From: an uncultured Prevotella sp.
GTDB taxonomy: Bacteria > Bacteroidota > Bacteroidia > Bacteroidales > Bacteroidaceae
Direction of reading: 5' to 3'
NCBI GenBank assembly: GCA_900548195.1
Contig: URJQ01000112.1
Location: 1-9,318, forward strand
DNA length: 9,318 nt
Each line of letters starts with the position of its first letter. The first letter of the stretch is position 1. A program made the position numbers and the translations under genes. The notes below the pieces were generated by a model. It saw only the letters and a program-made list of their open reading frames with translations. It was not told the origin of the DNA and searched no databases. Of this stretch, positions 1 through 5,113 are shown piece by piece.

Positions 1-68
1 CTGAAGGTCTCCTCAAACTTAGATACATAAATGTACTAAAATTTGAGAAGAGCCATTTTAATTATTAG
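1..68 (+). CDS. Possible C-terminal end of an upstream gene (partial)
   Basis: The third forward frame is open from the left edge to a TAG at 66-68 and reads EGLLKLRYINVLKFEK followed by five more residues. This mix of charged and hydrophobic residues looks like a plausible protein end, and a strong terminator-like hairpin lies about 75 bases downstream. However, 21 codons prove little. Frame 1 also ends early (TAA at 28-30), and the minus strand has short open readings into the left edge. No family can be named. Confidence 0.25.
   Translation, partial: EGLLKLRYINVLKFEKSHFNY
6..54. repeat. Long imperfect inverted repeat at the left edge
   Basis: GGTCTCCTCAAA (6-17) pairs with TTTGAGAAGAGCC (42-54) with one mismatch and one bulge. 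The pairing continues inward, imperfectly, to TACAT (24-28) and ATGTA (31-35) around a 2-base loop. There is no T-tract, so it is not an ordinary intrinsic terminator. It overlaps the possible gene end at 1-68. It could be part of a small repetitive element cut by the window edge. Confidence 0.4.
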
Positions 69-142
69 CATTTTGTTTTTGATTCTGCTGCAAAATTATC
101 TAATCGGTTAGAAGTCAAGTATAACGCATATTTCAAGTAATA

Positions 143-192
143 AAAAAAATCGTTCATTGTAACATTTGTGTCATACAATGAACGATTTTTTT
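143..192. terminator. Perfect 18-bp stem, likely bidirectional intrinsic terminator
   Basis: The left arm (143-160) and right arm (175-192) are exact reverse complements. The core is TCGTTCATTGT / ACAATGAACGA, flanked by seven A on the left and seven T on the right. One more pair (161/174) can close, leaving a 12-base loop. The stem is followed by T on both strands, so it can stop transcription in either direction. It probably ends the transcript of a gene lying left of the window. Nothing reaches it convincingly from the right, because the 856-3666 gene has its own terminator nearer. Confidence 0.8.
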
Positions 193-238
193 CTATCTTT
201 CCCCCTTCTTCAAGATTGGAAATAAGGCTATTACGTTG

Positions 239-298
239 TCTGGTTGTTTTGTTGTTTGGTTATCTTGTTGTTTGGTTATCTTGTTGTTTGGTTGTCAG
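239..298 (+). repeat. GT-rich repeat, copy A, with three 16-bp tandem units
   Basis: Positions 250-297 are three head-to-tail copies of TGTTGTTTGGTTATCT. The third copy ends in GTCA instead of ATCT. The whole block matches the reverse complement of 685-740 over about 56 bp with about six differences, so it is one arm of a large imperfect inverted repeat. One strand is almost free of C and A. A GGA-loop hairpin follows immediately at 304-322. Confidence 0.85.
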
Positions 299-303
299 GT
301 GGT

Positions 304-322
304 CTGTCTGGAAGACAGTACC
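304..322. repeat. GGA-loop hairpin, copy 1
   Basis: CTGTCTGGAAGACAGTACC forms a 6-bp stem (CTGTCT/AGACAG) with the loop GGA. The stem extends across a one-base bulge through the flanking GGT (301-303) and ACC (320-322). The identical 19-mer recurs at 819-837, and a variant with a paired change recurs at 742-760. An inverted near-copy of its right half (GTACAGTCTTCC, 358-369) could instead pair with 310-321 with one mismatch, giving two mutually exclusive folds. Confidence 0.75.
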
Positions 323-451
323 CTTATATTGTTTTTTATTTATTGATGTTTGTTATAGTACAGTCTTCCCTGCCTATAATCGTGGTTTGGATAGATAGTG
401 AAAGCGATAGAAAAATGGAACAAAAATAAGGCAGGAAAGCTATCAAAAAAT

Positions 452-561
452 AATATCTATGCTTTCACATTGCAAAAGCATAGATATTACACTGTAAAAG
501 CATAGATATTGGAGGGTAAAAGCTTAGTTATTACAACCTAAAAACTATGCTTTTGCAAAGC
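452..561. repeat. 22-bp-phased repeat cluster with inverted copy
   Basis: AAAAGCATAGATATT occurs at 474-488 and 496-510, and a diverged copy AAAAGCTTAGTTATT lies at 518-532. The starts are exactly 22 bp apart, while the intervening 7 bases differ. The inverted copy AATATCTATGCTTT (452-465) can pair with all 14 complementary bases of the first copy (475-488) or the second (497-510). A shorter inverted piece CTATGCTTTT (545-554) also matches. GCTTTTGCAAAGC (549-561) is itself a small hairpin. The cluster is too small and its spacers are too short for CRISPR. Its function is unknown. Confidence 0.75.
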
Positions 562-672
562 CTTTATTTTCAGAAAGTTGCAAGGATGCTTTATGAATAG
601 AGTCCAATACAGGAAAAATCGGATAGTTTTGGTTCGCTGTTTGTCGTGATTTCACAAGCATCAAGAGACAAT

Positions 673-740
673 CAACCCGCTAAACCACCAAACCACAAGA
701 CAACTAAACAACAAGACAACAAAACAACAAAACAACCAGA
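673..740. repeat. AC-rich repeat, copy B (inverse of copy A)
   Basis: This is an A/C-only-looking stretch with very few G or T. Its 685-740 part is the inverse of 239-294 at roughly 89% identity. It shares the exact 19-mer AACCACCAAACCACAAGAC (683-701) with 4965-4983. It also shares the exact 21 bases at 716-736 (AC-rich, units of ACAA/AAC) with 6632-6652. The preceding CAACCCGC (673-680) likewise reappears upstream of the later copy, at 4925-4932. It belongs to a dispersed intergenic family, and all copies seen lie between genes. Confidence 0.85.
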
Positions 741-741
741 T

Positions 742-760
742 TTGTCTGGAAGACAATACC
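742..760. repeat. GGA-loop hairpin, copy 2, with compensatory base change
   Basis: TTGTCTGGAAGACAATACC matches copies 1 and 3 except at the two ends of the stem, where C:G has become T:A. Both sides changed together, so pairing is kept. That is what selection on the folded form would leave. It directly follows the AC-rich copy B, just as copy 1 follows the GT-rich copy A. Confidence 0.75.
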
Positions 761-777
761 GAGCATAGCGAGAGTAA

Positions 778-796
778 CCCGGGACGGAGTCTCGGG
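778..796. repeat. GC-rich hairpin with the same GGA loop
   Basis: CCCGGGAC (778-785) and GTCTCGGG (789-796) pair around GGA. Seven pairs are Watson-Crick and one is a G-U wobble in the forward RNA. The sequence is far more GC-rich than its surroundings but has the same 3-base loop as the CTGTCT hairpins on either side. It may be a second module of the same composite repeat. Confidence 0.65.
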
Positions 797-813
797 ATTA
801 TAATCATGAAGAG

Positions 814-837
814 AAAAACTGTCTGGAAGACAGTACC
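814..837 (-). terminator. GGA-loop hairpin copy 3, probable terminator of the sensor-regulator gene
   Basis: Read on the minus strand this is ACTGTCT, loop TCC, AGACAGT, then a run of T (814-817). That is a 7-bp stem with a short T-tract about 20 bases past the stop codon at 856-858. It is the third copy of the dispersed CTGTCTGGAAGACAG hairpin, and the only one with a T-tract on the side needed for termination. This suggests a mobile-like repeat that doubles as the gene's terminator. Confidence 0.6.
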
Positions 838-855
838 AAACAGCCAAAACTCCCA

Positions 856-3666
856 TTAAGCCCCAGCCTGACCCACTTCGCCAGGCAGTATTCCATATTC
901 ATTCTTGAAGCATTTGGCAAAATAAGAAGGAGATGTGAAGCCTACATGATAAGCCACTTCCGACACACTCATGCCACGACCTTCCAGCAATCGCTTTGCC
1001 TTGGCAAGACGTGCCTTACGCAAAAGGTCCACTACTGAGCAGCCAGTCATGGCTTTTACCTTACGATAAAGCTGCACGCGGCTCAATCCTATCTCCCTAC
1101 CGAGGTCCTCCACGCTGTATTCACTATCCGAGAGATGCTCGTGGATGATGCCGTGGAGACGCTTCATAAACTGCTTGTCGCGGTCCTCCATCAGCGATTG
1201 GTCTATCATCTGTTCGTCAGACTGCTTATTGTCACGATAGAGATTCATCAGCATCTGGCGCTGCTTCAGCAGATTTTCTATTCGGGAAAGGAGCACCTTG
1301 CTGTGGAAAGGCTTGGTGATATATGAATCGACACCATATACATAGCCCTCTGCACGCTGTTCGTCCAGATTCTTGGCTGTCAGCATGATGACAGGGATAT
1401 GCGATGTGGCAGTATTGCTTTTCAGGCGTTTGGTAAACTCCAGTCCATCCATCACCGGCATCATCACGTCGCAGATGACGAGATCTGGCACTTCCTTGAC
1501 TGCCACCTCAAGACCTTCCTTGCCGTCAGCAGCCTCCAAGACGAAGTAATCATCCTGCAGGAATGTGCGCTCATACTGACGAATATCATTATTATCGTCG
1601 ATAATCAGTATGGTAGGACGGTCGGTATTGTCGCTTACCAACTGCTGAACCTTGCCTTGTCGCTTGTCTCCATCGTCGATATACTGCATGATATTCTCAT
1701 CAGCCGACACCTTTTCGTCGTCAGACATACTTTCCGGTTCTCCCTCCTGACTCAGCGGAAGGGTGATGATAAAGTCGGCTCCCTTGCCATTCTCGCTCTC
1801 CACTCTTGCCTCACCATGATGCAATTCAGCAAACGATTTGACCAAAGCCAGTCCGATTCCTGTACCGCTGGCGGCTCCCTTGGCTTGGAAGAAACGGTCG
1901 AACACCAGTGATTTCTCATCATCGGCAATGCCCTTTCCGGTATCTCTCACGTCAATGCGCAAGGCTTCCTGACTGTCTTCTTTACGGATTGAGACAAAGA
2001 TATCACCGCTGGAAGGCGTATATTTCAAGGCATTACTCATGAGATTAAACACTATACGTGCCACTTTCTCCTTGTCGGCAATGATTTCCTGCTTTCCCGT
2101 AAAGCCTTCCACATCCAGATGGAGCTGGATATTCTTGCGATCAGCCACCAATCGGAAATCATCCACCCACTGCTTCATCGCCTCAACAATATCGAAACTG
2201 CTGAGTGACAACTTCATCTTGCCTTTCTGTATCTTGCGGAAATCGAGGATAGAAGTCACGAGTTGCTGCAAAGCGGACGCATTGCGCTTCACCATAGTGA
2301 GCAATTCCCTGCTACGTCCCTTGATGCTTTCTTCCTCCAAAAGCATCTCTACAGGGTCGGCTATCAGAGTCAATGGCGTGCGAAGCTCGTGACTGATATT
2401 GGTGAAGAATGTCAGACGGGAGTCCGTCAGTTCCATCACCTCATCGTTCAGACGTTTCAGTTCGCCGTTCTTCTCTTCCAGTTCACCGTTGACACGCCTC
2501 AGTTCGCCATTGGCATTTGCCAGTTCCTCATTGAGTCGTGCCTTGACTATATAGCCTCTCAGCACCAATGTCGCCGCGATTATACACAGCAACAGGAACA
2601 GCACCAAGCCGACAAGCAGCATCTGCTGGGAATTATAGTCAGACAGATATTTTGCCACCTGACGGTGGAGAGTCTTCAGATTATTTGCCTGACGCTCAGC
2701 GTCTCTCGCCTCCATGAGGGTCAATTCCACATTCGCCTTCGTGATAATCGACGTGCTCAGCATATTTTCACGCTCGAAAGGCTGATGATTCAGAATTTTC
2801 ATAGCCAGGGCAATGACTTCATCGCCTTTGGTAGGATAGAGATAGGAAGCCTCAAGCACACCGTCGCGCACCAGTTCCAGTCCGCCTCCCTTTGTCGCCA
2901 TACCGTCCACGCCTGTATATTTGTACTCACGCTTTATGCCCATCTGCTTGACGGTCTGGTAAGCACCCCATGCCAATCGGTCATTATGGGCAAACACATA
3001 GTCAAAGTCCTGAGTCTGCTGAAGGATGCGTTTCATCGCCTTAGCGCCGCTCTCTTCCTTCCATCCATCACCTTCCGAAGCCACCACCTTAATGCCGGGA
3101 TAAGGCTTGATGGCATCCATAAATCCGCGCTGGCGCTCTTCGGCTGGAGAAGAGCCTGCAAGTCCGCATATCTCCACGATGCGTCCATTGCCATTGAGCT
3201 GCTGGGCAACAAACTGTCCCATCGACTTTCCTATCAGATAATTGTCACATCCGACGAAAGCCGTGTATTTGTCAGAGTTTGTCTTTCTGTCATACAGAAT
3301 GACTGGAATGCCTTTATCATAAGCACGTCCCACTGCCTTCGAGATGGCACCCAACTGGTTTGGCGACACGATGAGCAAATCTATTCCTTCATCGACAAAC
3401 TGATTTATCTGTTTGTTTTGCAGTGTATTATCATCATGCGACGAAGCAATCCTGACATTAATCGAGTCATTGATATATTGACCTATCTTCAGTTCGTCGT
3501 TCAGCTTCTCACGCCAAATATCATCAGAGCATTGAGACACACCAATCACAAACTTCTTGCGATCGCTGCTACAACTCATCATCATGCCAGCAAGCATCAT
3601 CACTGCCAGCATAATTACCAAATGGGCACAAGCCTTCAGGCGAAGTGGGAAACAGGAGTTTCTCAT
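856..3666 (-). CDS. Hybrid two-component system sensor-regulator with periplasmic sugar-binding sensor
   Basis: This single protein senses a sugar outside the inner membrane and should regulate transcription inside. Order: hydrophobic signal or anchor (about 13-31) with C32; type I periplasmic binding domain of RbsB type (about 38-320); membrane helix (349-369); a coiled linker of NGEL heptads (386-408); HisKA with phospho-acceptor H426 in SHELRTP; HATPase with N545, DTGKGI (575-580) and GTGIGLALVK (601-610); receiver with D690/D691, phospho-acceptor D733, T763 and K785; and an AraC-type double helix-turn-helix (about 835-936). By recalled alignment to E. coli RbsB, sugar-contacting D126-R127, R178, N228 and D254 are kept, which favours a furanose-type sugar. 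The closest characterised relative I know is Bacteroides thetaiotaomicron BT1754, which senses fructose; the same ligand here is an inference. The catalytic residues I checked are intact. The start follows a fitting promoter and gives an N-terminus with R2, R9 and K11 ahead of the hydrophobic stretch. Confidence 0.93.
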   Translation of the reverse strand: MRNSCFPLRLKACAHLVIMLAVMMLAGMMMSCSSDRKKFVIGVSQCSDDIWREKLNDELKIGQYINDSINVRIASSHDDNTLQNKQINQFVDEGIDLLIVSPNQLGAISKAVGRAYDKGIPVILYDRKTNSDKYTAFVGCDNYLIGKSMGQFVAQQLNGNGRIVEICGLAGSSPAEERQRGFMDAIKPYPGIKVVASEGDGWKEESGAKAMKRILQQTQDFDYVFAHNDRLAWGAYQTVKQMGIKREYKYTGVDGMATKGGGLELVRDGVLEASYLYPTKGDEVIALAMKILNHQPFERENMLSTSIITKANVELTLMEARDAERQANNLKTLHRQVAKYLSDYNSQQMLLVGLVLFLLLCIIAATLVLRGYIVKARLNEELANANGELRRVNGELEEKNGELKRLNDEVMELTDSRLTFFTNISHELRTPLTLIADPVEMLLEEESIKGRSRELLTMVKRNASALQQLVTSILDFRKIQKGKMKLSLSSFDIVEAMKQWVDDFRLVADRKNIQLHLDVEGFTGKQEIIADKEKVARIVFNLMSNALKYTPSSGDIFVSIRKEDSQEALRIDVRDTGKGIADDEKSLVFDRFFQAKGAASGTGIGLALVKSFAELHHGEARVESENGKGADFIITLPLSQEGEPESMSDDEKVSADENIMQYIDDGDKRQGKVQQLVSDNTDRPTILIIDDNNDIRQYERTFLQDDYFVLEAADGKEGLEVAVKEVPDLVICDVMMPVMDGLEFTKRLKSNTATSHIPVIMLTAKNLDEQRAEGYVYGVDSYITKPFHSKVLLSRIENLLKQRQMLMNLYRDNKQSDEQMIDQSLMEDRDKQFMKRLHGIIHEHLSDSEYSVEDLGREIGLSRVQLYRKVKAMTGCSVVDLLRKARLAKAKRLLEGRGMSVSEVAYHVGFTSPSYFAKCFKNEYGILPGEVGQAGA

Positions 3667-3744
3667 ATTTGATTGTATATATATAAAAAGGTGTCAGAGC
3701 AGGGCTTTCTTTTCATACTACTGCCCCAGAAATGAAATTTGTTG

Positions 3745-3776
3745 CAAATTTACATTTTTCTTGCATTATTGCCAAA
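3745..3776 (-). promoter_or_regulatory. Promoter of the sensor-regulator gene
   Basis: On the minus strand, TTTG (3776-3773) and TAAATTTG (3752-3745) are separated by 20 bases, an exact match to the Bacteroidetes -33/-7 consensus. Transcription would start near 3739, leaving a leader of about 70 bases before the ATG at 3666. No Shine-Dalgarno site is visible; the last 30 bases are A/T-rich. Confidence 0.75.
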
Positions 3777-3945
3777 CAAACGTCTGTTTTTTCATGCATA
3801 AATAGTTACAAATCCCTTATTTCTTGTGAGAAAACGCTCAATCAGAGACACTGTGCCAACTGCTTTCTGCATTGTACTCCAGCCTTCAACCCTCTACTAT
3901 CACACACTTTAGGGAAATCCCTACATAAGAAATAGGGGAAAAACT

Positions 3946-3977
3946 TTTGGCATTCTCATGATAAAAGCGTACCTTTG
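3946..3977 (+). promoter_or_regulatory. Promoter of the lipoprotein gene
   Basis: TTTG (3946-3949) and TACCTTTG (3970-3977) are separated by 20 bases, an exact Bacteroidetes-type promoter. The predicted start near 3984 gives a leader of about 77 bases. Confidence 0.8.
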
Positions 3978-4012
3978 CAACAATAACAGACGGAATTAAC
4001 GCTTTGAGGGAC

Positions 4013-4052
4013 CAGAAGGCTTCTTCTGTTTCCCCCTATATATAAGAAGGAG
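4013..4052 (+). promoter_or_regulatory. Leader hairpin and unusually good ribosome binding site
   Basis: CAGAAG (4013-4018) and CTTCTG (4023-4028) form a 6-bp hairpin with loop GCTT in the leader. Further on, AGAAGGAG (4045-4052) is a near-consensus Shine-Dalgarno site 8 bases before the ATG at 4061. Most genes in this phylum, including the others here, lack such a site. CTTCTT (4021-4026) in the hairpin is partly complementary to AAGAAG just upstream of GGAG, so the fold could mask the site. Confidence 0.5.
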
Positions 4053-4060
4053 AAAAGGAT

Positions 4061-4918
4061 ATGAAGACGAATCAGGTGATACTATTAGGTTTGTGCGGTA
4101 CGTTGATGATTTCATCATGCACCACATCTTCTGCTGGCGCAGGCGCTATGAATGGCGCTATGCTTGGCGGATGGTTTGGCTCTGCAATAGGAGGAATCGT
4201 AGGCGGACCTTACGGTCACGATGTCGGCACCGTGATAGGTATGACTACTGGCGCTGTAGCTGGTGCTGCTGTAGGTCAGGCTGAAGAAAACAATCGCAGG
4301 GCTGAAGTGCGCGAGCACTACCGTAGAGTGCATGGCAACGACGATATGTATGGGCAGTACTCTTCGGGATATAATAACAGACAGTACTCTTCCAACTACT
4401 CACAAAACTATGGCAACAGCGGTTTCGACTCTTCCAATTCCGGTGATGACCGTCTCTATGACTTCCAGTCAAGTGACTATACTGGTTCGTATTCTTCCTC
4501 CCAACCTGTTTCCACAGTGCCTACACAGTCGCAGATAGAGATATTCTCACCTCACGACCTGTCATACAGCACTAATCTTGAGATATCAAATGCCCGCTTT
4601 ATCGATGACGACAACGACGGAATGCTGCGACGTGGCGAGAAAGCGAAAATCATCTTCGAGATAAAGAACACTTCTAAGAAGGTGCTCTATGACCTCGTGC
4701 CTACAGTGGTAGAGATGACGCAAAACAAGCATATCGCCATTTCTCCAAGCATGCACATCGAAAGCATCGCTCCGGGACAGAAGCTCCGCTACACTGCCGT
4801 GGTAGTGGCTGACAGATACATCGGCAATGGTCAAGTGGTATTCTCTGCTTCGGTGGTGCAGGGCAGCAAGACCATCAGCAAGGTGTCACAATTCAATGTG
4901 ATGACCAAGAAGAAGTAA
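4061..4918 (+). CDS. Glycine-zipper lipoprotein with C-terminal Ig-like domain
   Basis: Residues 1-19 are a lipoprotein signal ending ISS before C20, so the protein should be anchored in a membrane by a lipid on C20. Residues 25-73 are rich in Gly and Ala in GxxxG spacing, a glycine-zipper segment like those of small outer-membrane or cell-envelope lipoproteins. A charged stretch (74-95) leads into a Ser/Tyr/Asn/Gly-rich low-complexity linker (96-155). The C-terminal part (about 160-281) has a beta-rich pattern. It opens with IDDDNDGMLRRGE, a Dx(D/N)xDG loop that may bind calcium, and resembles CARDB-like Ig folds preceding conserved NTS/NTG turns. The start is fixed by a strong ribosome binding site and promoter. 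Its exact role is unknown; a structural or envelope-stress function is a guess. It is divergent from the sensor-regulator and has its own terminator, so it forms a one-gene unit. Confidence 0.85.
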   Translation: MKTNQVILLGLCGTLMISSCTTSSAGAGAMNGAMLGGWFGSAIGGIVGGPYGHDVGTVIGMTTGAVAGAAVGQAEENNRRAEVREHYRRVHGNDDMYGQYSSGYNNRQYSSNYSQNYGNSGFDSSNSGDDRLYDFQSSDYTGSYSSSQPVSTVPTQSQIEIFSPHDLSYSTNLEISNARFIDDDNDGMLRRGEKAKIIFEIKNTSKKVLYDLVPTVVEMTQNKHIAISPSMHIESIAPGQKLRYTAVVVADRYIGNGQVVFSASVVQGSKTISKVSQFNVMTKKK

Positions 4919-4924
4919 AACCAA

Positions 4925-4983
4925 CAACCCGCCACTGTGCCAACGACTTTCACCGTTGGATAACAACCACCAAACCACAAGAC
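4925..4983. repeat. AC-rich repeat, copy C, interrupted by a small hairpin
   Basis: AACCACCAAACCACAAGAC (4965-4983) is identical to 683-701, and CAACCCGC (4925-4932) matches 673-680. In copy B the two motifs lie 2 bases apart. Here about 32 bases lie between them, containing a 6-bp hairpin CCAACG (4940-4945) / CGTTGG (4954-4959). Copy C may therefore be copy B with an insertion, or B a deleted form. Confidence 0.6.
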
Positions 4984-4998
4984 GACATGACAAGAATG

Positions 4999-5026
4999 AA
5001 GGAGGGCAACAAGACTCTCCTTTTTT
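4999..5026 (+). terminator. Intrinsic terminator of the lipoprotein gene
   Basis: AAGGAGGG (4999-5006) pairs with CTCTCCTT (5015-5022) around an 8-base loop. There are eight pairs with one G-U wobble, and the T run extends to 5026. It lies 80 bases after the stop and before the next promoter, isolating the lipoprotein gene from the regulator downstream. Confidence 0.8.
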
Positions 5027-5061
5027 CATGTATCATCTATCATTCAAAAATACCTTTTCAT

Positions 5062-5092
5062 TTTGTCATTCAAATTATTTATTGTACTTTTG
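5062..5092 (+). promoter_or_regulatory. Promoter of the regulator-esterase unit
   Basis: TTTG (5062-5065) and TACTTTTG (5085-5092) have a 19-base spacer, an exact Bacteroidetes-type match. A start near 5099 gives a leader of only about 15 bases before the ATG at 5114, with no convincing Shine-Dalgarno site. Confidence 0.75.
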
Positions 5093-5113
5093 CAAACATA
5101 AAAACGGAACAAT

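Larger units (their letters stand above)
69..855. other. Gene-free, repeat-rich spacer of about 790 bp
   Basis: No open frame here has a believable protein. The two longest forward frames (168-398 and 244-429) translate the GT-rich repeat into runs of Leu, Val, Cys and Trp. The stretch holds a terminator-like hairpin (143-192), an inverted pair of GT/AC-rich repeats (239-298 and 673-740), three GGA-loop hairpins, a second hairpin type (778-796), and a 22-bp-phased repeat cluster (452-561). No promoter with both Bacteroidetes elements was found. TAGTTTTG at 624-631 lacks a TTTG at the right distance. Positions 562-670 show nothing recognisable. Confidence 0.7.
3667..4060. other. Divergent intergenic region with candidate operator
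   Basis: This spacer separates the sensor-regulator from the lipoprotein gene and carries one promoter for each. Between them, TAGGGAAATCCCTA (3910-3923) is a 6-bp inverted repeat around AA, 22 bases upstream of the forward -33 element. A related half, TAGGGGAAA, follows at 3933-3941. This is a candidate operator, and regulation by the divergently encoded AraC-type protein is only a guess. Nothing else stands out between 3777 and 3909. Confidence 0.45.

Noticed and set aside
1..98. Leftward gene starting near position 28 with a -7-like TAATTTTG at 98-91 on the minus strand
   Set aside because: There is no -33 element at the right spacing and too few codons before the edge to judge.
168..429. 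Two overlapping open frames in the left spacer
   Set aside because: They translate the GT-rich tandem repeat and a hairpin; composition is Leu/Val/Cys/Trp runs and there is no promoter.
452..561. Possible CRISPR array
   Set aside because: Repeats are 15 bp with 7-base gaps, only three in number, one diverged, and there are no cas genes.
2263..3672. 469-codon open frame on the strand opposite the sensor-regulator
   Set aside because: It is a shadow of the real gene. The product is rich in His, Gln and Cys without any recognisable domain, it has no promoter, and the minus-strand frame has complete conserved motifs.
3849..4944. 12-bp direct repeat CACTGTGCCAAC at 3849-3860 and 4933-4944 flanking the lipoprotein gene, like a target-site duplication
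   Set aside because: A shared 12-mer is expected by chance in a window of this size, and there are no transposase or terminal inverted repeats.
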